From NCBI RefSeq assembly GCF_004571025.1, contig NZ_SPQT01000027.1, positions 1 to 64,000 on the forward strand: a stretch of 64,000 nt of DNA. The letters run 5' to 3'. Within the stretch, counting starts at the first letter, position 1, and each line of letters begins with the position of its first letter. Positions 29,050 through 39,119 of this stretch are shown in pieces. The notes below the pieces were generated by a model. That model saw nothing but the letters and a program-made list of their open reading frames with translations. It had not been told where the DNA came from and did no database searches. The position numbers and the translations under genes are program-made. The DNA is from Bradyrhizobium niftali (GTDB lineage Bacteria > Pseudomonadota > Alphaproteobacteria > Rhizobiales > Xanthobacteraceae).

Positions 29050-29640
29050 CTCGACAGCGTCGAGGACTACCTCCAATTCGAAAGGATCACGGAAGCTTTT
29101 GGTTGATGCTGGATCCATACGCGTCGGCATCGATCACTTTGCCGTGCGCCACGAAAGTCTTGCCGGGGCCAGGCACGAAGACAGGCTAAGCGCAATTTTC
29201 AGGGCTACACTGATGATTGCGCGGATTGATCTCGGCGCCAGCGCGATCGAGCGCATCCAACAAGGGCTTGACGGGAACGCTATCTCGGCAAATGACTGCC
29301 TTGCTCGTATCGCCGGGGATCGGCTCACCGCCGGGAAGGGCTGTTTGCTGAGGCAGGAGGATCGCTTCCGTGCCGAGATCACGATCGACTCATGTGCGTC
29401 ATGGCAGTCGATCTCTTGGAGGCATTCCGTCGTTACGCTCTGGATCGAAGTTCGCCACCGTCGATCGTTCTCGAATCGACAGCCTTATCACGGATGGCGT
29501 CGTGGTGATTGAGATCGTCTGCTCTCCATCGTTGATGGCGCAGAGTTCCTGGCCCGGAGCGTCGCCTCGGCGTCCGACGCTCATCTTCCGCCGCGCGGGG
29601 CTACACATAGCGGGGCGGTCTAACTCTGTGCGCCGACCCG
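29050..29640 (-). pseudogene. Decayed protein-coding region of unknown family
   Basis: On the minus strand two frames give coherent segments: one reads GQELCAINDGEQTISITTTP and PERNDGMPPRDRL (about 29560-29400), the next reads GTEAILLPQQTALPGGEPIPG, VICRDSVPVKPLLDALDRAG and VFVPGPGKTFVAHGKVIDAD (about 29390-29110). They join by one frameshift and contain stops. I do not recognise the family. Confidence 0.3.
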
Positions 29641-30171
29641 AGTCGGGTCAGATCCGAAATCGCTCAGTTAACTGGCCTATATTGGGGCAGGACCACGCTC
29701 ACGGCTCAGGAGCACCCTATCGGCACCGCCGCATCTTCAAGCTCGTGACATCCTCCGCGTGGTCCGGTCTCAGACTCTCACCAGAGGCTCAAGCCGAAAC
29801 CCGGCTATGGGATGGAAACGGTGGACCAAGGACTGCCCCTTAGGCCAGGTTCAAATCAATAGCAACCGCTCATGCATTGCCTATGCTTACGAGATCCTTG
29901 GAGCCGGGTTTGCCGTATCGTCTCGCCGGTGTCCGTGCGGTTTCGAAGCAGGAAAGCGCACCGAGTTTGCGGTGGGTGCCCTGCGGTGACCGCCCCGCAT
30001 CACTGCCCCTCGTTGCCGTGTAGTCGTTCCCGACGCGCTCATGAGCGACAAACCTTGGCGTAGATATATAAACCTCAGACTATACGGTGGCATACCACGG
30101 CATAATTGAGCTACGCTGAGCTTGTGCTTCAACTCGGCTCAGCGATGCGTCAGTGTCGCTCCTCCAGACTT

Positions 30172-30206
30172 TCGCCCGGCCCGCCTAGGCGGGACCGGGC
30201 ATTTTT
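30172..30206 (+). terminator. Rho-independent terminator
   Basis: A GC-rich stem (GCCCGGCCCGCC / GGCGGGACCGGGC) with a short loop is followed by TTTTTT on the plus strand. No plus-strand gene is seen upstream, so it may be left over from a lost gene. It lies 73 bp beyond the end of metE but points the other way. Confidence 0.65.
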
Positions 30207-30278
30207 TCTGTTCCCAGTGCTACCTCCATTATCGGGCGCGCAAATGACCACCTCGATGAGAAGAGACCCAAGCCCGGA

Positions 30279-32624
30279 TCAACGGCCTGGCGGATCGAAT
30301 GCAGCGCGCAGCTCGCGGGCGGCAGCGACCATGTTCGCTAGCGCCGGCCGGACCTCTTCCCAGTTGCGCGTCTTCAGGCCGCAGTCCGGATTGACCCAGA
30401 GCTGCGAGTCGTGCAGCCGCGTCAGAGCCAACGCCATCAGCTCCTTCATTTCGCCCGTCTCCGGAACGCGTGGAGAGTGGATGTCGTACACGCCCGGCCC
30501 GATCTGATTTGGGTATTCGTAGTTCCTAAACGCGTCGAGTAGTTCCATTTTCGAGCGCGACGTCTCGATCGAGATTACATCCGCGTCCATTGCAGCGATC
30601 GCACCGATGATGTCGTTGAACTCCGAGTAGCACATATGTGTATGAATTTGCGTTTGATCAGCGACGCCCGATGAGCAGATGCGGAAGCAATCCACGGCCC
30701 AGTCGAGATAAGCCGTCCACTCCGATCGACGCAACGGCAATCCTTCTCGAAGTGCAGCTTCGTCGATCTGGATCATGGTCGCACCAGCATTCTCGAGATC
30801 GCGGACTTCGTCTCGGATCGCGAGCGCAATCTGGCGGCAGGCCTCGCTTCTGGGAATATCATCGCGAACAAAGGACCAGTTCAAGATCGTCACCGGACCG
30901 GTCAACATCGCCTTCATCGGCTTCCTCGTTAATGATTGCGCGTAGCGCCACCAGTCCACGGTAATAGGCTTCGAGCGCACTACATCGCCAAACAGGATCG
31001 GTGGCCTGACGCAGCGCGAGCCGTAGGACTGCACCCATCCGCTCCTGGTAAATGCGAAGCCGGCAAGTTGCTCGCCGAAGTACTGCACCATGTCATTGCG
31101 CTCGAACTCGCCGTGCACGAGGACGTCGAGACCGATGTCCTCCTGCCAACGTACGGCGCGCGCAGTCTCCTCCTTGAGGAACCTGTCGTATTGCTCGTCA
31201 CTTATCGCGCCCCGCGCATGCGCCGCACGCGCATTCCGGACCTCTGTGGTCTGCGGGAACGATCCGATCGTCGTGGTGGGGAAAGCCGGCAGCCCGAAAC
31301 GATTGCTTTGGATCTCTGCACGACGGGCAAATGGGCTCGCGCGCCGACGCATGGTCTGATCGATCGCTTTCATCCGGACAGCGACATTAGCATCACGGAT
31401 TTTCGGCGAAGTCCGGCGAACAGTCGCGGCACATTCCGACTCGGCAAGAGCTGGCGCAACATTCTGGTCGCCTGCGAGTGCCCGCGCCAGGATCGCAAGC
31501 TCCCGCATCTTCTGGACCGCGAAAGCAAGCCAGCTCTTGACGTCGGAAACGAGCCCGGTTTCAAGTTCAACATCGACCGGTACATGAAGCAGCGAGCAGG
31601 ATGGGGCAATCTGTACACGGTCCTTGCCGAGCTTCGCAATCGCGGGTTCGAGCCGCTGGCGCAGCGAGGACAAATTCGACCGCCATACATTCCGGCCGTC
31701 GACGACACCGAGCGACATGACGAGATCACTTCGGCCGCCAGCGATGATCTGGTCCAACAACTGTGGCGCTCGAACTAGGTCGAGGTGTAGTCCGGCAACT
31801 GGCAGGCTCAACGCGGTTTTCAGATTGTCCCCGAGGTCGCCGAAATAGCTGGCAACTAAGATCTTGATGGCCGGCACCTCCTTGGCGAGCCGATCATAGG
31901 CATGTCGCAAAGATTGCCGCGCCCTCTCATCCAGATCAAGAACCAGGCAGGGCTCGTCGAACTGAACCCAATTTGCTCCACGTTTGGCCAATTCCTGCAG
32001 AACCTCGATATAGGCCGGTAACAGTTCATTCAGTAGTGAGAGTGGCTGGAACGCAGGATCGGGACTCTTGCCGAGCTTTAGGAATGTGACCGGCCCGATC
32101 AGGACAGGGCGGGTCTGAAAGCCAAGGGCCTTGGCTTCCTCATACTCCTCGATCGGCTTGCGAGAGCATAGCCTGAAAGTCTGTCCTCTGCGAAACTCGG
32201 GGACCATGTAGTGGTAGTTGGTATCGAACCACTTGGTCATCTCCTGCGCGGGTGCGCCAAATCCGCGCGGTCCGTGACCGCAACTCGCATCCTGATCGTC
32301 GCATTGTGATCCGCGGGCCATGGCGAAGTACGTCTTCAGCGAAACGGATTCGGCTTTTGAGGCGTAGATCTCCGGGATGGCGCCAACCATGACACTTGTG
32401 TCGAGCACCTGATCATACAGCGAGAAATCGTTTGATGGAATGACCGTGACGCCGATAGATTTCTGACGAGCCCAGTTCGCGGCACGCAGGCCAGCTGCGT
32501 CCTCGAGCAACTGCTGTTCGCTGCTTTTTCCGGCCCAGTAGCTTTCTAGAGCGAGTTTGAGCTCGCGCCTTGGACCGATGCGTGGCGTTCCGAGCGTGGC
32601 AACGGGAAGGGAGAGAAGAGACAT
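30279..32624 (-). CDS. metE: Cobalamin-independent methionine synthase
   Basis: This 781-residue protein is MetE, which transfers a methyl group from 5-methyltetrahydropteroyl-triglutamate to homocysteine to make methionine. The N-terminal half begins LPVATLGTPRIGPRRELK and the C-terminal catalytic half begins PAFPTTTIGSFPQT. Zinc ligands are visible in IHTHMCYSEF (His and Cys) and VNPDCGLKTR (Cys). The open frame extends upstream, but those codons are the riboswitch region; the ATG at 32624 is the family start. A cobalamin riboswitch precedes the gene, which is the classic arrangement that shuts MetE off when B12 allows MetH to work. The amino-terminal part has short divergent stretches but no frameshift. 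Confidence 0.92.
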   Translation of the reverse strand: MSLLSLPVATLGTPRIGPRRELKLALESYWAGKSSEQQLLEDAAGLRAANWARQKSIGVTVIPSNDFSLYDQVLDTSVMVGAIPEIYASKAESVSLKTYFAMARGSQCDDQDASCGHGPRGFGAPAQEMTKWFDTNYHYMVPEFRRGQTFRLCSRKPIEEYEEAKALGFQTRPVLIGPVTFLKLGKSPDPAFQPLSLLNELLPAYIEVLQELAKRGANWVQFDEPCLVLDLDERARQSLRHAYDRLAKEVPAIKILVASYFGDLGDNLKTALSLPVAGLHLDLVRAPQLLDQIIAGGRSDLVMSLGVVDGRNVWRSNLSSLRQRLEPAIAKLGKDRVQIAPSCSLLHVPVDVELETGLVSDVKSWLAFAVQKMRELAILARALAGDQNVAPALAESECAATVRRTSPKIRDANVAVRMKAIDQTMRRRASPFARRAEIQSNRFGLPAFPTTTIGSFPQTTEVRNARAAHARGAISDEQYDRFLKEETARAVRWQEDIGLDVLVHGEFERNDMVQYFGEQLAGFAFTRSGWVQSYGSRCVRPPILFGDVVRSKPITVDWWRYAQSLTRKPMKAMLTGPVTILNWSFVRDDIPRSEACRQIALAIRDEVRDLENAGATMIQIDEAALREGLPLRRSEWTAYLDWAVDCFRICSSGVADQTQIHTHMCYSEFNDIIGAIAAMDADVISIETSRSKMELLDAFRNYEYPNQIGPGVYDIHSPRVPETGEMKELMALALTRLHDSQLWVNPDCGLKTRNWEEVRPALANMVAAARELRAAFDPPGR

Positions 32625-32734
32625 AGCGTTAACCCCGTGTTGGGGGCAGAAGGCCATGGCGGACGCAGGCAGGGGAAGTCGCGCAGTGCGACGGCTGCTT
32701 GGCGCACCACCGGGACACCCCGCCCGTGGACGAA

Positions 32735-32915
32735 TATATTGTCGGGGCAGGTCTCCTGGCTCGCGGGTCATCGCTGCTGTCCGGCCTTCCCGAAGCCGCG
32801 CAGGCTTCAGTGACATCGTTGGACAGCGGCTCGCCACTCACAGTTGCGGGGGCAGCGCCGGCATCTTCACCGGCTTCCCTCTTAGCTCCGGATCAAGTGC
32901 GACCGGAGAACCTCG
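32735..32915 (-). promoter_or_regulatory. Cobalamin riboswitch upstream of metE
   Basis: On the minus strand the conserved blocks appear in order: AAGAGGGAAGCCGGTGAAG, GCTGCCCCCGCAACTGT, and the final GAGCCAGGAGACCTGCC of the B12 box near 32745. The intervening stems (GGCTTCGGGAAGGCC region) pair as expected. It ends about 110 bp before the metE start, so it very likely lowers MetE expression when adenosylcobalamin is present. Confidence 0.92.
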
Positions 32916-32924
32916 ACGACTTGG

Positions 32925-33766
32925 ATTATCGAGAAGACAAGTCTTCCGTCAACCTCTCAGATCATGTCTCAAGCTGGTGCTGCGACATCCGCTACGCGAA
33001 TGACCGCGCATCTTGATGCGTTGAGCCGATGTAGAAGCGCTTTCAAGTCAGCAATATCGGAATGACGATCGCAGCTGCCTGCGGGCCGCACGCCAGATCG
33101 GTGGAAGGGACAAATGCGGCTTGCCCGGTCGGGACTGCTGCCTCGAGCAGAACGCATCTCCGGCTTCTCAGCGGTTCTTTGAGCAAGTCCACCATCCAGC
33201 CACCTTCTCGGCCAACAGGATCCGTGTTGAACAGGCCCAAGCTGGCGAAGCCAGCAACATACCCGGCCAGCACGTTGATGTGCGGTTCAGCAAGACTCCA
33301 AATGTTCGGCGGTGAAGATCGGTTTCGCCTCGTCGCCATCGAGTGCAAAGCGCTCCTAACTGAGGCTATTCTCGAAGCGCCGCATGTCGCGATAGGAGCG
33401 GCAGACGCACCATGGCCGATGGCCGCAAATGGCCAAACGCATGGCAGAGATCGAAAGCCACATTCTGGCAACGATGCCGAACCAAACGGTTCAATAGCGG
33501 CAAACAATTCTCATCAGGAGCTTGGTACCGAGGTGTTCCGCTGCGCCATCGAACGATCCGGTGCGGGACGAGGATGCATAAGCCGGGCTGGATAGCGCTG
33601 AACGGAAACATCGAGACATTGACCAGTCGGAAAGTCGACAAAGAGGACACAAAAGCGGTGCGAATTGCCGTGTATTACCTGGCACGAAGAATGCAAGTCT
33701 TCGGCATGCCCAGTCTCCTCCTGCTGGGCATGTCCAGCACAGCAACTTGAGGCTGTCGCCGGCAGT
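32925..33766. other. Region upstream of the metE riboswitch without a recognised gene
   Basis: A minus-strand frame (33043-33507) contains a protein-like stretch (HINVLAGYVAGFASLGLF, GGWMVDLLKEPLRSRRCVLL) but no start signal or family that I recognise; it may be a remnant. The promoter of metE must lie near the 32915 end. Confidence 0.3.
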
Positions 33767-33849
33767 GAAGTTAGTGGCGCGTGACATAGAGGGGAGCGCC
33801 TGCTCGCACGGGACACCATCGGTCTCCCCGTCGCGTCGCCGCTAACTTC
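33767..33849. repeat. Short inverted-repeat-bounded element, copy A
   Basis: The element starts GAAGTTAGTGGCGCGTG and ends CGCCGCTAACTTC, so its ends are inverted repeats of about 13 bp (GAAGTTAG(C/T)GGCG). A second copy with the same ends lies at 62525-62609. It carries no reading frame. It could be a miniature transposable element or the fused ends of a deleted insertion sequence. Confidence 0.5.
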
Positions 33850-33925
33850 TTGCGCTCGCGCATAACAAGTCGAAGGTTGCGCGCTTTGGAATGACGTGTG
33901 GATGACACCAAATAGGCCGGCAGTT

Positions 33926-34693
33926 ATGAGAACAGTGTCTAGAAGACGCGCGTTATGGTTTTGTCTCGGTCGACCCCTGATCTGCCTGGTCGGGCTGGCT
34001 GCGATGAGCAACAGTGTTCGCGCCATCGAGAGCCCCCATATCGAAAGATTCAAGTCAACGTGGCGAGCGCAAGACGGTGAGACAATAGAACAAATTATCT
34101 CCAACGTCTCGAAGGTGGCACAGTTCGTCCCTCGAATGTGGGGCGTCGCTCAACTTGACGAAAACGACTATGTTTTCGTTTTGTGGACCAGACACCCTGA
34201 CGATATATTAGACGAACCGTACTTTATCACCTGGAGGATCGCGCTCGACGGCACGTTTCAACTTGCGTCGACCTATGCAAAGCCGATCGAATTGGGCTGG
34301 CACGCCCTAGCACTCTCGTTGATCGCCACTGAAGTCAAGGAGAGTGAAAGGGACGCAAATCTTGGCTTTCTGCATGATCCGAGCAACTTCAACTTTGTGA
34401 CGACCACGCAAGGCCGCCTCGGCGATCTTCTGCGGCAGGGCCGCTGCACTATCGTTGAACCTGTTGAAGTGGACTACTTGCCGAAGCAGAAGGACAAGCC
34501 GACCGAGAAGGGTGATCTGTGGCGCGCTTTGCTTTTGGTGAACTGTGATATCCCAGGACCCCGTTTTTTTACATACAACGGGGTCATCACTTTCGAGAAG
34601 AGCGAAGGGCAAGATTGGGAGCCGCAATCCCCCTTTGCCAAGCGTATCGCGGCCTTTCCTCCTGGCTCCTGGTTCGCTCGCATGGAGCCATAG
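33926..34693 (+). CDS. Exported hypothetical protein
   Basis: This 255-residue protein starts with a signal peptide: a basic SRRRALWF segment, a hydrophobic core (LICLVGLAAM) and a likely AxA-type cleavage after about residue 35 (NSVRA). The RR pair hints at Tat export but the motif is incomplete. The mature part has alternating strands (YVFVLWTRHPDD, PYFITWRIALDG, ALLLVNCDIPGPRFFTYNG). No known domain is recognised. The ATG at 33926 is chosen because the signal peptide begins there. It stands alone on the plus strand. Confidence 0.65.
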   Translation: MRTVSRRRALWFCLGRPLICLVGLAAMSNSVRAIESPHIERFKSTWRAQDGETIEQIISNVSKVAQFVPRMWGVAQLDENDYVFVLWTRHPDDILDEPYFITWRIALDGTFQLASTYAKPIELGWHALALSLIATEVKESERDANLGFLHDPSNFNFVTTTQGRLGDLLRQGRCTIVEPVEVDYLPKQKDKPTEKGDLWRALLLVNCDIPGPRFFTYNGVITFEKSEGQDWEPQSPFAKRIAAFPPGSWFARMEP

Positions 34694-35246
34694 GAACGGG
34701 AATAGTAAGAGAGGAGCGAAAGCGCTTGGTAAACGGTCGGGCAGAGCAAGATCGCGCCGCAGCTTCTTTACCGCCGAACGCCTCAGAGCAACTGCAAGAC
34801 ATTCAGCTCGAAAGTCTCGGTGCTTACGCCTTCGCAGCAGTCGCGAGCCTTTCCCGCAGCCTTCAGCCCGTCAGGAAAAATCGGGCAGCACGATTACTCG
34901 GGTGTTTTGCTAGGAGTTGGCCGCAGCGGCACGTGCCAGCTAGCAAAATTTTGCCCCGACTCAGTGAGAGGATAACAATCTGCCGGGGAACCAGCTCTCC
35001 ATGCTACTCCTCAAGGGACGGGACATGGAGATGCCTCGGGCCCGATCCGGCGTGCACGCGGCGCATCGCGCCCGGGCTGGTGAGCATGCCGACACCGAGG
35101 CGGCACGATCGAATGCTGCGACGAAACTTTAAAAGGGTAACGGGACAGTGTTAGCGGGCTCGCATGCCCGCTGAGCACCGGCGAGGTCCCTCGGCGAGGA
35201 GCCCCGGAGCCGTGCGCGAGGCATCGAGGACCGAACTGAGTCGGCG
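34694..35246. other. Intergenic region without a recognised gene
   Basis: Only short, arginine-rich frames of GC-rich noncoding type are present on both strands. Confidence 0.4.
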
Positions 35247-35429
35247 CTAGATTTCCTCGCGCGCATTCGTCTGCGCGTCATAGATCCGGACTTGAAGCAA
35301 GGGAAAACGCTTCTTTAGTTCTGCTCCGCCTGCCCTGGCGCCGTCTCTGGTTGCGAATTCGGCTCTAAGTCGGCCATTCACTTCAAGCGCGTAAGAAGAG
35401 ACCGGCAATTCCTGGGGGGCTGCAGCCAT
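35247..35429 (-). CDS. Small hypothetical protein, paralogue of the ORF at 14379-14573
   Basis: This 60-residue protein begins at an ATG preceded by GGGAA. It is a likely single domain: strand (YALEVNGRLRAEF), helix (TRDGARAGGAELKKRF) and strand (LLQVRIYDAQT), with the C-terminal REEI. The same pattern occurs in the ORF at 14379-14573, about 45 residues aligned without gaps. The function is unknown. This copy is the better preserved of the two. Confidence 0.6.
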   Translation of the reverse strand: MAAAPQELPVSSYALEVNGRLRAEFATRDGARAGGAELKKRFPLLQVRIYDAQTNAREEI

Positions 35430-36461
35430 TTGATTCCCATTGTGTAGTGAGGTCGTTGAGAATGATTTGTAGCTTGAGTCGGCTAAACCGCACCAGAGCG
35501 ACCTGCCCAAGTGCCGCAATGGCGGAACCATGTTGTGGATTGACGCCTCGCACCGAATGGCATCAGGATGGCACTCCCGACCGTCCGAACACGCGGGCGG
35601 CTTACCCCTCGTCCGGTGCGTATACGACGAAGCCACGGAGGTTGCCGTTTGACATTTTCTGGCGCAAACGCACGCCCTCATACCGGGCTTGCTGGGTCAA
35701 TCTCCACATGTGTCGCGGTGAAACGCACTACGAGAGAGCGGCCGCCAGTCGCGCCGCCTGGGTCATGACAATCGGGTTCTCCTACGAACGGGGCGGCAGC
35801 ACAACGAACGGTCATGGTGCAGCGCAGAGGTGCGAAAAGCCACAATGCGATTGGCATCAAGGCCTGGCTCTCCAAAAGAGGGCTCGGGGTTGGCGGTTTG
35901 CGCAAGCGATACCGGTTCATTTACGCAGCGAGCGTTGAGCTGAACTCCGTGGCGCCTTTCCAGTTTTCAGAGGAAGCGAGACCAGATGTCCTTCGAGCAT
36001 CAATCTTTTCCTGACAAGAATTTACAGCGAAATGTCATCCCCTCGCTGAAACCGTCTCGGCAGCCTTCTGTCTGCCGATGCAGGTTGGCACAATCCATAG
36101 CCAGGTTGCTCCTCCCCGCCTGACTTCCACTCGATGTCAAGATTCACAGGCGACTTCTTCTCCTTCAAGCGCGTGAGAAAACAGCGTTCGAGGCTTGGCT
36201 TTTCTCCCCATAGCAAGTTCGCGGCCGAGCGGGTCGGATCTCCTCCTCAGGTCGAGAGGGTGCAGTACGCGCCCAGTGAGAGAGACCGACGAGGCTAAGG
36301 ATACCGCGACACGCACACCGGAAGAAATCGCTTGAACCTCACGCAGCGTCAGGTCGTAGCTTGGAAATGAAGGCCACGCTTTCGTAGACCAAGCGTCGAA
36401 AGATGCGGCCGAATAGCGGACAAGCGTTTAAGCAGTCGAATGCGGCGGCGCCGGATCGTGC
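35430..36461. other. Intergenic region without a recognised gene
   Basis: About 1 kb with overlapping frames on both strands but no family signature or good ribosome-binding site. Confidence 0.4.
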
Positions 36462-37208
36462 GTGAACATGGATCGAGAGCGAGAGGTTATTGTCGGGATG
36501 AGACACCGCGTAATGATGGTTGCATTGTTCGCTGTCATCACATCTCCGGTCTGCGCGGCGAAGCTCAGCGGTCCTGCGCGCATCCTCGACGGAAATACGA
36601 TCGAGATCGAGCGATCCAAGCTTCGGCTCTCAGGCATTGAAGCTCCCGAAACTGACCAGATTTGCCTCGACGCCCACGGTCGGAAATGGGCTTGCGGCAT
36701 AGCCGCCCGCGACGAGCTGATCAAACATTCGAACGGACGAACGTGGGATTGTCATACCACAGGAGGTGATGAATATGGCAGGTCACGCGGCAGTTGCTTC
36801 ATAGAAGGCGAGGACGTGAACGCCTGGATGGTGCGCTCCGGTTGGGCACTCTCGTCGGGTCCGTACGTCATCTATGAAGTTGTGGCGAGCAAAACCTGTG
36901 CGGGGCTGTGGTCGGGGGCCTTCATCGCCCCCTGGGACTGGCGTCGCCGCAATAAGGGGACGGTCATCATCGGCGCGAGCTCGGTTCCGGTCGACGCTCA
37001 GGCACTCCTGCTCGGATCCGCGCTGCTATCGGACCCGCCCTCGTCCGAGTGTGTGATAAAAGGCACTGTGGGCCGCAATGGCGAGCGCATTTATCACCTG
37101 CCCGGGCAACTCAGTTACGAACAAATCGACATGACGAATCCCGGTGAACGCTGGCTCTGCAGCGAAGCGGAAGCCGAAGCCACCGGGTGGCGTAAAGCCG
37201 CGCGATGA
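36462..37208 (+). CDS. Exported thermonuclease-like (SNase) protein
   Basis: This protein of up to 248 residues has a signal peptide (MRHRVMMVALFAVITSPVCAA, best start near codon 13) and a staphylococcal-nuclease OB-fold: RILDGNTIEIERSKLRLSGIEAPETDQ, with the Asp, Arg and Glu residues of the active site region, then GDEYGRSRGSCFIEGEDVNAWMVRSGWA. A C-terminal block (CVIKGTVGRNGERIYHLPGQLSYEQI and the GERWLCSEAEAEATGWRKA end) is typical of secreted rhizobial SNase proteins. It would degrade nucleic acids or act as a structural homologue outside the cytoplasm. It ends 10 bp before the carbonic anhydrase start, so the two are probably cotranscribed. Confidence 0.8.
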   Translation: MNMDREREVIVGMRHRVMMVALFAVITSPVCAAKLSGPARILDGNTIEIERSKLRLSGIEAPETDQICLDAHGRKWACGIAARDELIKHSNGRTWDCHTTGGDEYGRSRGSCFIEGEDVNAWMVRSGWALSSGPYVIYEVVASKTCAGLWSGAFIAPWDWRRRNKGTVIIGASSVPVDAQALLLGSALLSDPPSSECVIKGTVGRNGERIYHLPGQLSYEQIDMTNPGERWLCSEAEAEATGWRKAAR

Positions 37209-37218
37209 GGTGAGATGC

Positions 37219-37956
37219 ATGAAGGCAGGCCATTCTCCGACCTATCTGACCAAGATCGCGCCTTCGCGCCGCTTGCTGTTGCTGTTCGCCGTTTCGGCGG
37301 TTTGCCTACGGGGTGGCAACAACATTGTCGATGCAAGGGAAGCAAAAGCGCCGCCCAAGCCAAATGACCTGATCTCGCCGGAGGCTGCCCTGAAGCGGCT
37401 AATGGAAGGGAACGATGGCTATGTCCAGGGCGTATCACGACGCGACGATTTCAAGCGCGAGCGTCAGGTTTTGGTGGATGGGCAAAATCCATATGCCGCG
37501 GTTCTGAGCTGCGCCGATTCTCGCGTGGCGCCTGAACTTGTCTTCGGCAGCGGACTTGGTGATCTGTTTGTCTGCCGCCTCGCCGGTAACTTCGTCAACG
37601 ATGACACGCTCGCCAGTATGGAATATGCGGTGGCCGTGCTGAACACGCCGCTGATCCTGGTACTTGGCCACGATCATTGCGGTGCGATAGACGCCACGAT
37701 CAAGTCGCTCCACGACGATAAGCCGCCGCCGGGGCACATTTCATCCCTCGTTGCCGCGCTTGCGCCTGCGGTAAAAGGATCTCGCCAGCAAACCGGTGAC
37801 ACGTTCGCCGAAGCAACCCGACAAAATGTAATCGATAACGTCAACAAACTAAAATCGACGGGGCCGATTCTGAACGCGGCAGTTGAGCAGAACAGAGTAA
37901 AGGTCGTCGGGGGCCTGTATCGGCTCGACACCGGCAGGGTCGAGTTGCTGAGCTGA
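37219..37956 (+). CDS. Exported beta-class carbonic anhydrase
   Basis: This 245-residue protein is a beta-carbonic anhydrase, which interconverts carbon dioxide and bicarbonate. The zinc ligands are visible as Cys in VLSCADSRV, with its Asp-Arg dyad, and His and Cys in GHDHCGAI. A signal sequence precedes the enzyme (RRLLLLFAVSAVCLRGG, about residues 17-33), so it should act in the periplasm, unlike most bacterial beta enzymes. The ATG at 37219 has an AGGTGAG site; the longer frame overlaps the SNase gene. Close linkage to the nuclease gene suggests shared expression. Confidence 0.85.
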   Translation: MKAGHSPTYLTKIAPSRRLLLLFAVSAVCLRGGNNIVDAREAKAPPKPNDLISPEAALKRLMEGNDGYVQGVSRRDDFKRERQVLVDGQNPYAAVLSCADSRVAPELVFGSGLGDLFVCRLAGNFVNDDTLASMEYAVAVLNTPLILVLGHDHCGAIDATIKSLHDDKPPPGHISSLVAALAPAVKGSRQQTGDTFAEATRQNVIDNVNKLKSTGPILNAAVEQNRVKVVGGLYRLDTGRVELLS

Positions 37957-38365
37957 CGCTGGCACCCTCGGCGGCCCGCTATCGTTTGCGGCCTGTTGCA
38001 GAGCTTCGGTCGAATTCCGGTAATTCACTCGTGCATCGGCTGCATCAAATGCACCGAATACAATCCGCTCCACAATTGTCATAGCTTCGGGAAGACCCTT
38101 GGTATGCGCGGCCTCTTGATTCTCCTTGCATTCTACGCGCTCATATTGGCAACGCGAGGCCAGCACCAAGAAACACTCATACCGCGGCCGACAGTATTCA
38201 TGACTGCGCGTTAATGCGCTAGACCAACAGAGGTGGTGCAAGCGCTAGATCGCGGTGCGAGGCATGCAGGGTCTGGGCTCTCGGCCTAACGGAACACGTG
38301 ACAACTCCGGCAGGCTCTCACCCGCGCCCCGCAAGCCGCTTATGGTCCTACTATGATCACCAGCC

Positions 38366-38458
38366 TTAGCCAGGTCCGAAGATCAAAAAGAGCGGAATTA
38401 CGACCACGACGACTGCCCAGCCGACCGATGTAAAGAAAACTGCTACTCGCGTCGGCAT
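38366..38458 (-). CDS. Very small membrane peptide (30 aa)
   Basis: An ATG with an AGGAGA site about 11 bp upstream opens a 30-codon frame whose product is a single transmembrane segment (FFTSVGWAVVVVVIPLFLIF) with a short basic N-terminus and an FGPG end. Its length is too small for ordinary gene prediction. There is no homology evidence available to me, so it is a candidate only. Confidence 0.35.
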   Translation of the reverse strand: MPTRVAVFFTSVGWAVVVVVIPLFLIFGPG

Positions 38459-39119
38459 CGGACGGGCTCTCCTGCATCAGCCATTTGGGAGATCGCAGTG
38501 TCGGACAAGCAGCCTCGTCGCATCTGCCGTGGGCCTGTACCTTGGGCCTGTACCTTGGGCCTGTACCTTGGACCAGCATAAAGAGACACTTGGCGTACGA
38601 CAACTGCGAACCATCGGCTCGAGCGGAAAACACTCTTTTTGTAATCGCCTCAGTTCGTCAAGCCTGGCGGTCACCTATGGACCCACGCTTTGACGTGCCA
38701 TCAAAAAAGGGCTTTCCTGGCCCTGCGCAGACGGGTCTTGTCATTGGGATCTCCGAAGTACGTATCGGAAAGGCGCATCTTCGCGCGCCGACGTGCACCT
38801 TTGAGGATCGTTTGCCGATACGGACATCAGCCTGATGATCGCCGTCGCGGTCAGCGCACCTAGCCCCCTAGACTCTTCGGCCCAACGCATCGATCACATC
38901 GGATATATCAACCTGCCTGACGTTAAGCGTCAGCGAGATCCGCGACCTTGCCGTAACCCACATGCACTGTTGGGTACCGCATGTCGGATATCACACTCGC
39001 GCCTGTGATGCAGAGTCGAGCGCATCGCGCGGCCGTGGACGCCCACGACGTCAGGAACAATCTGTTCGAACGGCTCGGTCGCCCGCACGCAACGAGCTGA
39101 CTTGTGTAAAATGGACCAG
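38459..39119. other. Region without a recognised gene, with a 13-bp tandem repeat
   Basis: No gene is seen. Three perfect copies of the 13-mer GGGCCTGTACCTT stand in tandem at 38531-38569. Confidence 0.5.

Noticed and set aside
38531..38569. CRISPR-like array at the 13-bp tandem repeats
   Set aside because: The units are contiguous with no spacers, so this is a simple tandem repeat.
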